A stretch of 64,000 nucleotides of DNA, from assembly GCA_037957365.1 (NCBI GenBank), contig JARHVA010001471.1, positions 1,556,501 through 1,620,500 of the forward strand. The letters are read 5' to 3'. Under the pieces are notes generated by a model. That model saw only the letters and a program-made list of their open reading frames with translations, did not search any database and was not told where the DNA came from. This DNA comes from Torreya grandis. Its lineage: Eukaryota; Streptophyta; Pinopsida; Cupressales; Taxaceae. The first letter of the stretch is position 1. Every line of letters begins with the position of its first letter. Both the position numbers and the translations under genes were made by a program. Shown one piece after another: positions 11,040-22,535 of the stretch.

Positions 11040-13270
11040 TAGTTTTAGATATTGGAGCTCTGGAGTGAAAAATGCCTAGGAGATGAGCACCTTCTGTGAC
11101 TCATTTTGAGCAAGTGATAGCACAGATTCAAGCTGAGAGAGAGATTAGCTTGATGAGTAAGCTTAACACTTGATTCTTACCTATTTAGAAGCCTGTTTTG
11201 GACATTTGTGATTTGTTTTAAGTAGTCTAGGAAATTTTTTACTAGTTCTACCACTCATATCTTTGAGGCCGCATTGTTGTCCAAGTTACAACATTTTTTT
11301 CCAGTGCTAGTGTCCTTCTATAGCACTGTTGTCCACTGTATACGGTTTTTTCAATTTTTGAGTTGTTCCTAATTTTTTACTATTTAGTTGTTTTTCCTGG
11401 TATGGTTATCTGACATATAGTCTACTTTCTATTATTTTTAGGGTGAGGTGTAGATGAGAGAGTTATACAGAGGCAAAGTGATGCAGACATTGAGGATGTT
11501 GCCCTTGTCGGTTAGTGAGAGAGCCATGATAGATAGAGCAGGATTGGGTCATGTATGTGACCTAAGTATAGTTATGTGGGACAAGTATTTGATCACCACC
11601 TTATGTGAGAGGTAGAATGCAAACACTTGTACATTCTAGCTTTTTACAAGGGATATCATTGTGACCTTGGAAGATGTGTATCAGATTCTACATTTATCAG
11701 TTAGTGGGGGACAATGACATTACAAAATGATATGGGTGTTGATGTCATTGATCATGCATCTTTGTATTTTGTTGGTATGCCTTCAGGTGCACATTGGAGA
11801 GGCAATGATAGCGATGTATTACTATTAGTTATTATGTAGTCAAGTGTTTTGTGCCTATAGAAGTGGTTCGCTATATTGTTGGCTTCATTTATTGTAGTGG
11901 ATGGTAGCAGAGTTTTTATTACTTATAGGATGCATAGGATGGTTTGTAGTGTCGAGATGTATGGTATTGTGTTCTCATGGGGTAGAACTATGCTTGCTCA
12001 TTTATACAAAGATTTATATAAATTTATGTAGAAGCCATTAAATGATAGTGTGGGTGTGGCTATTTTATTATATTACTGGGCTTATGAGCACATAGCAGTT
12101 GGCACCAATTGGATTGTCGAGGGTGAGTTGGGCACATCTACAACTATTTGGTGAGTGATAGATGAGTGATTTGGCTATTTGATCTCTTGGGATAGATCAC
12201 TATAGGAGGATGCTAGACAAATTGGTGCTATGAGATATCATATGGAGGCCCTATAGAGGATTCACTGGATGGCCTGAGGATAGAAAGTAGCTGTGGTATG
12301 TGAGGGTCAATTATTGGTTACATGATCATTGGGCTGGAGTATATGAGCACTTTCAATATGAGCACGTGACTAGGAAGTTTGGAGTTTGATAGGATGTTAC
12401 TCCTGTGACATGGGTATGGGTTAGGATTTCATGGGTACCAATGAGAGTAGGGGTTCGTGTAAGACCTACTAAGGCTGAGTTGGCACCATTATCTTTAGAT
12501 ACGTGAGATACGGCTATAAATATTCTTGATGTAGATGATGTGGTATGTGCTGGGGCATATACTGCATGGTGGGTTGGACATTGGTGGGATCCATTGTATC
12601 CTATTGATGGAGTGGATGTTCCTGCATATGAGGATCTTGAGTTGATTCAGTTGATGGAAGGTAATCAGTGATTATATTTGAATTGTACCTAGGTTTATGT
12701 TGTACTAGTTTGGATTTGGAAGTATATATCTAATGTATTGTTGTACATTTTATGTGTGTAGGTAGGGAGGGAGGTATACAGGATGAGGCACCTACTAGGG
12801 TGGGGTGGGGAGATGATGAGTTATGGAAGACCATCATTGAGTCAACACTCTAAGAGCTCACGTGATATGTTCCTGATGATGTAGTGGAGTAGGGTTTTAT
12901 AGAGCGAATGATGGTTATAGCTAGTATTTATGCTCATTTGTTTGATATGGTTGCTATAGATACAACTGCATATGTTAAGGTAGTAGGAGAGAGAGATAAG
13001 ATTGGAGCTAAGTTGGATAGGCATAAGATGCCTCCACTTGATTGTGGTGTGGTGAGCACAAAGATTGTGGATGACTATATAGATCTTCATCGGTGATATG
13101 CAGACTTGTGTGAGGATCATGATCAACTATTGGATTGAGAGAGTCATCACAAGAGGACTTCGGGAGCTCGAGGAGGTGTGGGGTCATTGAGTGTAAGAGT
13201 GGATTATGTGACTAGTACTGGTGAGGAGAGTGAGACTGAGAGTGAGGGTCAGATGCCCATTTATGATTGA
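11040..13270 (+). pseudogene. plant mobile domain (PMD, MAIN-like) gene, antisense to its host element
   Basis: Plus-strand pieces match the plant mobile domain. A segment from about 11470 includes RAGLGHVCDL, then YLITTLCER and NANTCTF, then DIIVTLEDVYQILHLSVSG, the equivalent of the ITLQDVAVLLGLPVDG motif. Further on (about 11900-12120) come FSWGRTMLAHLYKDL and an AILLYYWAYEH segment, matching the SWGSAVLAHLYR and WAWERI blocks. Trp- and Pro-rich C-terminal residues follow. Probable introns end at TTTTTAG near 11441 and at GTGTGTAG near 12762. Frameshifts and stops disrupt it. PMD proteins occur both as host factors (MAIN/MAIL1) and inside transposons. This one lies opposite to the element's own gag, in the place where pol would be expected. 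Confidence 0.65.
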
Positions 13271-14158
13271 TTGTATCTTGATATGATGTATATGTTTTGA
13301 AAACTCATTATATATATGGATAGTTTGTTTGATTTTGGATCATGTGTATTTATGTTATGGATGTTTGGAATATACTGGTATGTTTATTGTAAATGGTTGA
13401 TTTTAAAATTTTGATTTGACATGTGATGTTGAGGTTTTGTATATGTTTGGTAAGATAACATTTGGAATGTGTTTTGTTTTTTTTTGACAGGTTCAAGTGT
13501 GAGGTTAGGTTTGGTTTTTAATCATTTGTGAGCAAAAAATTTGTTGGTTTTGTAGTTGGTAAATTATTTTGAGAAAGTGAATTCATATAGGATTAGAAAA
13601 ATAGGGTATTGGTAAGGTTCAGTTTTGGATAATTTTGTTTGGCTAGGGATGGCTATTTGGGACTAGGATTGTTAGTTGTTAGTAAGAGGGGATGTAAGAG
13701 ACCATTTTGTGATCAATTATCTAGGAGTGACTCAAGAATACAAAGGCTAGTCCTTTGGCTCCATCACTGCCCTGCTAAGTGAAGCTTATGAACTAAAACT
13801 ATCATTATTTAAACCCTATTGGCCAACTGAACAAGCTCCCATACTACTCATGATGTGTAATAATGTGCTCTGTATCTGATACTATCTGCTACGTGCTAAC
13901 TATTTTTGTGTGTGAAGATTCTTCAAAATTTAACCTTATTGGTCATGCATTTGAAATTGGATGCTATGGATGAGGATCATCTATTCACAATCGTAGTGGA
14001 TTTCTATGTGAAATAACACCCTGTAGCTTCTATTATGATATATATGACTGAACAATAGATCAAGATGGAACTGTGACATGTGATGGGGGTTCATCTAATC
14101 TTAATCATAGTAGGTTGCTACATGAGATGGGACCCTTAAAATCTACTTGTAGTGAATA
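13271..14158. other. unassigned interior of LTR element
   Basis: Sequence between the antisense PMD gene and the tandem repeat upstream of gag. I see no protease, integrase or reverse-transcriptase motif on either strand. Confidence 0.4.
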
Positions 14159-14466
14159 TTTCTCATGAGTGGTACTCTATTATTGTGACTATGACTCTGT
14201 CTTAAATGTATATGGAACTACACTATGTATCCCTCAAACTACGGTGCTATATGTAGGCTGTTGTTACTGTACTAGTTTCCAACCATTCTGAGGAGGTGGA
14301 ATAGGAGATCTATTTCTCATGAGTGGTACTCTATTGTTGTGCCTATGAATCTGTTAGATATGTATATGGAACTGCACTATGTATCCCTCAAACTATAGTG
14401 CTATATGTAGGTTGTTGTTACTGTACTAGTTTACAAACCTTCTAAGGTGGTGGAATAGATCTCCTA
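14159..14466. repeat. 154-bp tandem duplication
   Basis: TCTCATGAGTGGTACTCTAT occurs at 14161 and again at 14315, and the sequence between recurs with scattered substitutions. Two units, inside the LTR element downstream of gag. Confidence 0.75.
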
Positions 14467-14775
14467 TGAGATTCTATCCTAAAACCTGCATTGCACTCAT
14501 GATGAGTGATCAATGATTCCTATAAAGAAATGTCCTAGGATGACTCAATCATGGCAGAATGAGGTCTAAGGTTCCATAATGGAGGATATCTATGTGCCCC
14601 TTGTATGAATGCTATGATACCATTATCAATACATCTAGTAATGCAATCTTTGAGTCCAAAACAATCATTATCTCTATGTCCATGGATACGATGATAGTGA
14701 TAAAAAGGTCGATGTGGCTACCTATGTAAGAGCCGTAGATCTCATCAATGAGTAAAAGGTAATGTCATTAACCTC

Positions 14776-15600
14776 CTATATAGTAGTGTTGATAGATGGA
14801 CTATCCCACTCTAAATCAAACTGTAGTGGTGCTTTTTTGTTCTCCGTAGTGCATACTACAGGTTGTGCTTTGGAAGTTAGGTCTTTGTTCTTGACTGGTT
14901 GCTTTGTTGGTTGTGGTCTCTTATCTTGTCTAGAACACGGTGAATGTTGAGTGCTAGGAGCTATATCTAAATATGTTGTTGTAAAATCTAGATTGATCCG
15001 ATGAATTGAATATGCCTCAATCAATCCCAATTTCTTTTCTAGAGATAAAATTGTATAACACAAGTGTCTAAAAGAAGACTCTGTCTGATATAGTAGATGC
15101 TCAAGTAGAGGTTGGTGTAGCCCCTTCATAAAGATATGTTGAATCTCTAGATCTGTTGGTTTGTATATCAATCTTAACATGTGAACCTTGAATCTTAAGA
15201 TATACTCACTAACTGGCTCTAAAGAATTCTTACGTAGTGTGACAAGTTTCTCATATGTAACACAAGGGCCCATGTTTATAATGTAATATCTGAGAAATGC
15301 CTCCTCTAATTCATCATATGCGTGCAATGAACCAATGGGGAGTAGATGAAAGAACCAATTCTATGCTTCCCCACTAATGTCTATTCGAATAACTTAAGTA
15401 GAATCAACGGGCTTGCATGAGATGACAAAGCCTTCTAAAAGGCCTGAAGGTGTATGAATGGATCTCTAGTTCCATCAAAATGAGGTAATAATTGTATCTA
15501 TAAATGCTTAGGCAATGAAGATTTTATGAATGTCTTCGAAATAGGGTTACCATGTAGATCATTGGCATCCATCCAAGACTTATAAGTTTTGTTTTCCATG
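14776..15600 (-). pseudogene. Ty3/gypsy-type gag
   Basis: The upstream part (about 15600-15328) contains HFDGTRDPFIHLQAF, the gypsy gag motif PYDGTSDPxxHLxxF, then a frameshift. The open part (15327-14776, 183 residues) continues with LEEAFLRYYIINMG, then EPVSEYILRFK and IFMKGLHQPLLEHLL, the capsid core of Retrotrans_gag proteins. The basic, Gln/Lys-rich tail could bind RNA, but I see no zinc knuckle. It would form the particle that packages element RNA. It follows the acidic ORF at 16982-15657 in nearly the same frame, so the two probably made one long gag polyprotein. Stops at about 15510 and 15450 break it. Confidence 0.65.
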
Positions 15601-15656
15601 GTGAGATGTACTTGGTGTTGTAATTCACCAACTACATAAATCAATGAAATAATCTC

Positions 15657-16982
15657 CTAGGAAGGGATATTAGTATCTTGAAGTGGTTCATTTAAAATTT
15701 GAATTTGATCATTTAATCTTTGAATTTGATCATTTACTTTAGCCATAGGAATGATACATTTATCAATTGGATCATAGAGAGGGGGAGTGCTCACTTGAAC
15801 CTTTGGAGGAATAGTATCATGGACCTTATTAGAGGGATATGGGGTACCATCCTTTTTTGGTGATGGGTGAGACACTGGTGCTATTGCAGTAAGGGGTGGC
15901 TTGGGAGATTCATTGGTATCTTTAGTTTTTAGTGAATCACATTTGGAATGCATAGAAGATGTAGTATTATTATTGGCATTTGTATCATTTGAAATAGAAT
16001 CATTCATAGAAGTAGGATCCATATTTTGACATGCATTTTGTTTGAAAGGAGTAAGATATGCATTTTCTTCTTCACTATATGCATAATAATCATCATTGTT
16101 CCATTCATCATCATATTCTAATTTTTTTTCATTTGAAATAGGAGTAGAAGTATCATTTTCGAAATCATTTTCATTCTCATATTCATTTGCATTTTGACAA
16201 TCATACTCATTATTACTTCCATTATCACTAGGGAGAGGGGTAAGAGAAGATGTTAATTCTTTTCTAATATGCAATAAATTATCATTTGAAATTGGAATGT
16301 TAGGTGCATCTATATTATCCTTTGATGGAATGCATGTATTATTTTCATGTGCAACATGAGAAGTAGAAGTAAGAGAGATATCATTCTGAGATTCATTTTC
16401 CATTGTTTGAGATGTAAAGTTAAGAACATGAAATTGATCATTTGAGTTATGTATTGACAATTTGATTTTATTTTGTCTATATTGGTGTAATTTGAACAAA
16501 GAAGTAGCAAAAGGAAGAGAGAGATTAAGTTCATGCTCAAGCAAATTATCACCAATTAGATATTTATTTCAAAATGCATGACTAATTTGTTCCTTTGATG
16601 CATTGTGCATAGGATAATCAGGGGAAAAGTATCTTTCCCATTTATTAAAAGTATTTTCTTTAGAAGCCAGAATAAAAGAGATAGGTTTGAGATGAGAAGA
16701 TGCATCTACATGTTCTTCACTATCACTTTCATATTCATGAAAATATTCATCATTGCAACAATAATAATCATCCTCATTGCAAATAAAATCATTTTCCACA
16801 TTTTTATCTAATGTGTAATTTTGCATATTTGTCCATTCATTGTCATAATTATGAGAAAAATTGAGAAATTTATCTATAGGATGAGAAGGAAGAAGTACCT
16901 TAGTGCCCATTTTATTTTTTTCACCAAAGAGAATATGTGCAATTACTATTAAGAAAATAAATGCAATAATAATTACTAACAT
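15657..16982 (-). pseudogene. acidic, Asn-rich N-terminal ORF of gag region
   Basis: One reading frame of about 440 codons with a single internal stop near 16569. It starts at a Met followed by a hydrophobic stretch of about 20 residues (LVIIIAFIFLIVIAHILF), then an acidic Tyr/Cys segment, a long low-complexity Asn/Asp/Ser/Glu-rich region, and a C-terminal repeat of NDQIQ(R/I)LN units (two copies) suggesting a short coiled coil. After a TAG the same frame continues into the gag motif. I do not recognise the N-terminal part. The hydrophobic start could be a membrane segment or a product of AT-rich composition. Confidence 0.5.
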
Positions 16983-17040
16983 GGAAATTTTGAAAATACT
17001 TGTGATTATCTAAATAATTTACAAAAAAATTAAAATTAAT

Positions 17041-17500
17041 TTCTAAAAATTGCAATGATGAATGGTTTAAAGGTGGAGGGCCTAGTTTAGGAATCTAGGG
17101 TTTTGAGCTAGGGTTTTAGAATTTTTGAAATTATGGCTATAATTTAAATTCTAAAATTAATTTGAACAACATAATTACACAAAAATTGATACAAAAAAAT
17201 AGAAATTTAAAATTATATTTTTGCACAAAATAACTACTAATTTTGAAAATATTTTTGGCACACTAAACAATTTTCAAAATTTTTGAAATTAATTTCTAAA
17301 ATTTGTTAAGGGAGGGAAACTTGGGGTTTGAGGACCTAGTTTAGAATTATAGGATTTTGGTCTAGGGTTTTAAAAAATTTAAAAATTATGGTTATAATTT
17401 AAATTCTAAAATTGATTTGAACAAGATAATTGCACAAAAATTGATACAAAAATCAGAAATTTGTAAAGTAATTTTTGCACAAAATATGAAGGAAAAACCC
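17041..17500. repeat. 253-bp tandem duplication in element leader
   Basis: TTCTAAAA begins similar segments at 17041 and 17294, sharing GGTTATAATTTAAATTCTAA and CAAAAATTGATACAAAAA words. Two AT-rich units lie between the 5' LTR and the gag start, in the untranslated leader. Confidence 0.7.
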
Positions 17501-17551
17501 TAAGTGTAGCTAGGATTTTATGTTTGTTTGAAGTAAATCAGGTTCACCAAA

Positions 17552-18772
17552 TATTTTATTATTTTTGGTAATCTAGTGTTTAGATCCTAAATAATAAGGA
17601 TCTGAAATAATAGGAAAAATCTAGCTTAATAGGAAAAAAATTGATTTTAATAGGTAATTATGTAAGAGAAATAGAAATAAACTTATCTAGTTTCAGACTA
17701 AAATGAAAGACTCTGAAGCTAAAATTTGAAGAGCAAGACTAAGACACTGACAGATATCTGAATCTAGGTTCTATTTTTTGATTGGATAGGAGCGTTGGAA
17801 ACAGGACACCCTAGTGTCTGGTGCTATAGTCTTTCCCAGTGTTGTTATCTTGAGGATCTAAACTTTTTGTGTTTTGTTTGCTTGGTCAATGTGAGTTTGT
17901 GTACCAAATTTTAGGAGCTAGAAGTCATCATATCTTGTTTTAGGTCTATTTCAAAATTTAATACCTATATTCATCTACACACATGCAAAAAATGAATACA
18001 TAAAAAGCCAAAAGGAGAAAAACTAGGTTAGGAGAAGAATGATCGCACGATCCAGAACCCTTATTGTTCTAAATGCTGCCTACATTAACCTTCAAGTTAG
18101 GGTCTCAGATCAAATGTAGTTCTTCCTCAGGGAATATGCATAATCAACGTGCATGATAGATGCAAGAATGACTTTCACCTAGGCCCTTGACTAAGCATGC
18201 AAGTCTATGTGTGATGCAGAGACGTTCAGTTATACTATTCATTGATTTTTATTATGTCTAATGTGCCAAAGTAGTAAGCGCTACATATAAAATGCCTTGT
18301 GTAGTAATTTATATAAGAGACTCATTATTTTAAATTTGGGAGCTTTATTCACATTTGGTTGACATTGGAAAACTTAGGAATGAAGCAAAGAAAATGGGTA
18401 AAACTAATCTTGTGGGAGAAACTCACTGTTGGAATCAAATTTGCACTTGGACAACAACACCAAAAATTGGACACCCTAGGTTTCAGTGTTATAACCCTAT
18501 TTGGGCATTGTTTTCCAAAGGGTCCAGTACTTGGGGAGATAGAATAAGCATGGAAAGAGTAACCTGGGTCAGTAAGGGTTAAGTCTGGAAAGCTATGAAT
18601 GACTGACAATGGTCAAAAATGTGTCTAGGCTATAAAACAAGACTAAGGCAAATCAGACAAAAGACATGGCTATATGTAAATAAGACTCATATTCTCCAAT
18701 TAGAGTCTCCTATGAAAGCATTTTGAAAAGACATGATATGTGTGGTTGCTTGACCAATTTAAGGTGTATACA
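17552..18772 (-). repeat. 5' LTR of the 8-19 kb element
   Basis: About 1.22 kb. It begins (element strand) TGTATACACC beside the TTATT duplication and ends ...AATAATAAAATA, with terminal TA where the partner has CA. The bases that follow, TTTGGTGAACCTGATTT on the element strand, occupy the primer-binding site position. I cannot name the tRNA. Confidence 0.85.
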
Positions 18773-18777
18773 TTATT

Positions 18778-19023
18778 CTTCAGAGTCAAAGCCAAACAGA
18801 GAAGGTCCATTCAGAACTTAACCACCTCCATCATTTGCTTGATCACTAGGAAATGCTTCATGCACAATCAACCATGAACTTCCTGAGCCCCCATGACATT
18901 CTTTGCCCCCATCGGGGATGAGGGCATGGGCTGCATCAATAGTGGTCCAAAACCAGACACAAGAGTCACTCTCCATGATGATCACCACTTTGTTGGTTTT
19001 CTCCTCATTATGGTGGCCCAAAT
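18778..19023. other. flanking fragment split by the G-patch element (left part)
   Basis: This sequence continues at 24082 once the 19,024-24,076 element and one CAAAT are removed. The minus strand is open from 24352 to 24149 and from 19021 to 18818, with Gly-, Pro- and His-rich residues. I do not recognise a protein. A LINE ORF1 N-terminus is possible but unproven. Confidence 0.35.
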
Positions 19024-20614
19024 TGATCTGGAGTTCATTCTAAAATAAGTTTCCAAATCATGATGAAATCAATTTCACAGCATAGAGCTCATTGAGAGCT
19101 TTTTGATGCTTTTCGTGGTTTGCAAAATAGACACCGTATGCAAAATATATGGTCTGTTGAAGTTTTTTTGCGATAGGAAAAAATGTGGTGTCGCAAGATG
19201 ACGTGGCGCAATGTGGACACGTCAAGTGGACCAATCAGGTGGTGACATGTGGCAGTCAATGGGAGTCCATAGATTTGAAATCATAAAGTCCGTAGATTTG
19301 AAATTGTAAAGTCTGTAGAAATTATCTAATTGCAATGTATTTACAAGTCCGTAGATTCAAAAATTGCAAGTCTGTAGAAATCTTGCTACAGGGAAAAAAA
19401 GGGGGTGTCAAAAGTTACGTGGCACTGTTGAAATATACCAAGTAGACCAATAGCCATTTGACATGTGGTGAAATAATTTGGTGCAAAAAAAATTTGGTTT
19501 GGTGTTTTTATCCACATGTTATTTGAGAAATTTTTAAACATTTATCACCTTGAAACAAGGCACCAAAGGCCAAACTGCCACGTCACCCCACCAATCATGC
19601 ATTGACCAAGTCTAAGTTGGTGCCTAAGTCTTAGGAATTTGAAAAGGGAACAAACTCATCTATTTTAAGCATTGAAAATTGAATTCCCAGCAAATGTGGG
19701 ACAAAACAAGTCAAAGCGCGCCAAAAAGAAGGGAGAAAATTCAAAACTCATTCCCAAGCGCCTAAAAAGTTGGGTGGCGGTTTTGAACCCCTAACCTGCC
19801 ACCTAAAAAATTTAATGGCTTGACCACTTCAGCCATTAAGGTTGAAGTGTTATAAAAGGGACTAATTTCTACTTGAATAGACACAGGAAGCTGACTGTGT
19901 ATTGGAAATTATAGACCCGCTTACAGTATTTGGTCATTTTGGAGCCCTTAGAGGCCGAATCAGAGCTCAGAGTAAACTACAAAGTTGTTTAGAATTTTGA
20001 TACGCTCCATGAAGTATATTCATTTTCCCATTTTGGAGAATTGGTGATGCCATTTTGAGCTATATAAGTTTCCAATTTTGATTTTGGAGAAGCCTCTGCA
20101 TGTGATTTAGGAAGGTGAAGGACGTGTTGAGTCAGTCAAGGTCTTTCGAAGGTTTGATCACTATTTTATAGAGAGATATGATAGTTTATTGTTTTTTAAG
20201 TATTATTTTGGCTTGTAAAATTAGCAACAATTAATGGATCGGTTCGATACGAACCTGGGGACGTAGGAATTTCGAACCCCGTAAATAATTTTTGTGTTTT
20301 GATCTTTGGATTCATTTTTACATTTCAGTTTCAGTTATTATTCAGATTATAAATTTAGATTTTTAATTAGAATTCAAAATTTAATTAATTGATCATTTAC
20401 AGGAAATTGGCTAAAATTGAGAATTTGGAAAATCTGACAGTTTCAATGGATATTTGATGTGATCTATCAAATCACTTTATTTCAGTTTTGAAACATGATA
20501 TTTGGATCAGATTTTAATTGGATTTAATCATTCCAACATCTTATAAGTTGATAAATTTAGAATCTATACTTTTAAAATTTTCACTTAGAGTTTATTAGTG
20601 GAGTTTACGGATCA
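19024..20614 (+). repeat. 5' LTR of G-patch element
   Basis: Starts TGATCTGGAG and ends ACGGATCA. It aligns with 22536-24076 over its length. It has about 50 more bases, mainly a segment near 19290-19320 and one near 19440-19470 that are missing from the right copy. Confidence 0.85.
19851..19860 (+). promoter_or_regulatory. TATA box in 5' LTR
   Basis: TATAAAAGGG is a strong plant TATA motif in the last half of the LTR, where a U3 promoter would lie. The right LTR has TATAAAATGG at 23313. Transcription would start about 30 bases downstream. Confidence 0.5.
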
Positions 20615-20617
20615 AGT

Positions 20618-20630
20618 TGGTATCAGAGCC
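20618..20630 (+). other. primer-binding site (initiator Met tRNA type)
   Basis: TGGTATCAGAGCC, complementary to the 3' end of initiator-Met tRNA, begins 3 bases after the 5' LTR and fixes the plus orientation. Confidence 0.8.
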
Positions 20631-20711
20631 ATTAGAATGCAGGGATTGCTTCTAGTTGTGTATTGACAATTGCTTCCAAAATAGTTGGATTATTGTGTTT
20701 GCTAAGAAACC

Positions 20712-21726
20712 ATGGGCAAGTTGTCACAGATTGAGGTCATCAAAGATGATAATGTAATGTTGAGATGCCAAAAATTTGCACTTGAATTGCAAGTGGCAAA
20801 GTTAAAATCAGATCTTGAATCCAAAGACGAGCTCTTGATTAGATTGCAATGTGGTGAGTGTGAAAAGGTAAAGCCTTCAACTTCAGATGCAGAGACTATG
20901 ACTGAGTGCAGTGTAAGTTTTTCTCCACAGGAATCTTCATCTTCTTCTACCATTTCCGATTCATATTCTAGTAATATTGTTTTTGGTTATTTTGAAAGAT
21001 ACACTAAGGGCATAGGATCTAAATTGTTGTTTAAAATGGGTTATAATGGAGAAGGACTTGGTAGAGATAGCCAAGGTATAACTAACCCAATTCAAGTTGA
21101 GCATAGACCTCTTCATGCAGGTTTGGGTTATACTAGTGTGCAGGTGGATGATGGAGAAGTTTCTTCCATGGCTAAAGGAAGAAGAGCTTCCAATAGCGAA
21201 GGTTCTAGGCCACTAGTTTAAAGGTGTAAAGGTAAAAGAGGTATTGAGATTCCACCTCCTGATTCTTACACTAAATCTTTTGATCTAATTGATACTTCTA
21301 AGAAGTTTGGATATAATGTACAGAAGATAATGCAATCATTTCCATGCACTTTTTGTGGGATGAATAACCATAGTGTTAAGACTTGTTGGAAACGAAATGC
21401 TTTGTTGAAGCAGATTGCATGTTTGAAAGACCATTCTCATGTTAAGTTGGGAAATGGAAAAAAGGGGACCCTCACCTAAGAAGGATGTTTGTATTCATTG
21501 TAAAGTGAGTGGACATAGCATTGATAGATGTTTTAAGCTTCATGCATCTTTACATTCAAGTAATGTTAAAACTAAGATGATTTACAAACCTCTCACTAAG
21601 GTTAATGAAGCTAATTCAATCCATAATGTAGTTGACAATACAACCCAGGATAAGGTAAAACCTACAAGTGAAAATCCATTTAATAGGTTAAGTCAACAAT
21701 ATGCAATTGATAATGAGTCCACATAG
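20712..21726 (+). pseudogene. G-patch and double zinc-knuckle protein of LTR element
   Basis: The open first part (20712-21221, 169 residues) starts MGKLSQIE. It has a helical, heptad-like stretch (about 10-50), a Ser-rich linker and a G-patch at about 99-140: GIGSKLLFKMGYNGEGLG, then QGITNPIQ and GLGY, with the invariant glycines and aromatic residue kept. After a TAG at 21219 the same frame continues to the first knuckle, CTFCGMNNHSVKTC (about 21344-21385). A frameshift near 21460 then leads to the second, CIHCKVSGHSIDRC (about 21493-21534), and a Lys/Asn-rich tail ending at 21726. G-patch proteins bind nucleic acid or activate DEAH helicases, and CCHC knuckles bind RNA, so a packaging role is plausible. 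One stop and one frameshift suggest this copy is broken. Confidence 0.7.
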
Positions 21727-22535
21727 ACAATCAATTTCACTAGGAAGAAAGAATTGGTTAAGTGGATTATCACTACATTCTTTTTGCAAAGCATGGTTAA
21801 GAATTCACCTAAGGGAATGAACAAGCTTTGATAGATGTAGAATAGAGCTGGTGGGAACACTTCAAGACAGGTTTATCATATGAAGTTTTTCAATTCTTAC
21901 TTTTTGATAACTCTAAGATTTTGATCTCCATAATATACTGTATGGGTAGTCTAAAAACGGATAAGACATTAACTCATTTGAAACAGTTGGGGATATAACA
22001 AAGTGATGTTGTGAGTTATTTCCTTACAACACTTGTTTCATATTTGACTGCTATTTTTAGAATGTATTAATTTTTGGCACATGGATGTTTAGATGCATTT
22101 TTAAAGACCCTTTGGGCATGTTTAGATGTTAGGTAGCATACACTTTTGGTTGTTTGTATTTGCTTAGCATACAAGTCCCATACTAGGGAATTGTATTGCA
22201 ATATGTTCACAACATTTATTGTATGTTGTTGGCATTATAAACTTGTCTTGCAGTTACATTGGGAGTTGTTTCAGTTTTTGGCAATTCTCCACTTTACAAG
22301 ATGTGACATTTGGGCAGGTAGTTTGATATGTTGTAATCACTTTTGCAGTTGCAAATTCACTTACTCATGCCTTTGGATTAGGCATTTATATAGTTTGATT
22401 GTGAATCATTTTAATGCAATTCTTTATATCTCTTACTATGATTGGGTTCTATTTTCATGGATGGAGTAGACTAGTTATAAGATTTCAGGTGATAGTCAAC
22501 TTTTGGAGATCAAAAGCCTCTTTTGTAGGGAGGTG
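21727..22535. other. 3' interior of G-patch element, no recognised gene
   Basis: Between the coding region and the right LTR. Frames are open in places (for example 22146-22469) but rich in Cys, Tyr and Leu without any motif I know. It ends in a short purine tract before the LTR. Confidence 0.4.

Larger units (their letters stand above)
7969..18772 (-). mobile_element. non-autonomous LTR retroelement with gag and antisense PMD gene
   Basis: A complete LTR element on the minus strand. Two LTRs (7969-9117 and 17552-18772) are flanked by a perfect 5-bp TSD, TTATT (7964-7968 and 18773-18777). Purine-rich AAAAGGGGGGAAA (minus) abuts the left LTR, so the left is the 3' LTR. In element order the interior has a 253-bp duplicated leader, an acidic Asn-rich ORF, a gypsy-type gag region, about 1.3 kb without assignment, a PMD gene on the opposite strand, and minisatellites before the 3' LTR. 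No protease, integrase or reverse transcriptase was found, so it would depend on a partner. It sits in the LINE remnant. The gag type points to Ty3/gypsy; the lineage is uncertain. Confidence 0.85.

Noticed and set aside
14762..14950. Plus-strand frame opposite gag
   Set aside because: The minus strand carries clear gag motifs, and this frame has none.
16605..16811. Hydrophobic plus-strand peptide
   Set aside because: It is a shadow of the acidic Asn-rich minus-strand ORF in AT-rich sequence.
18355..18609. Overlapping short frames on both strands
   Set aside because: They lie within the LTR of the 8-19 kb element, are not conserved as frames in the partner LTR and show no motif.
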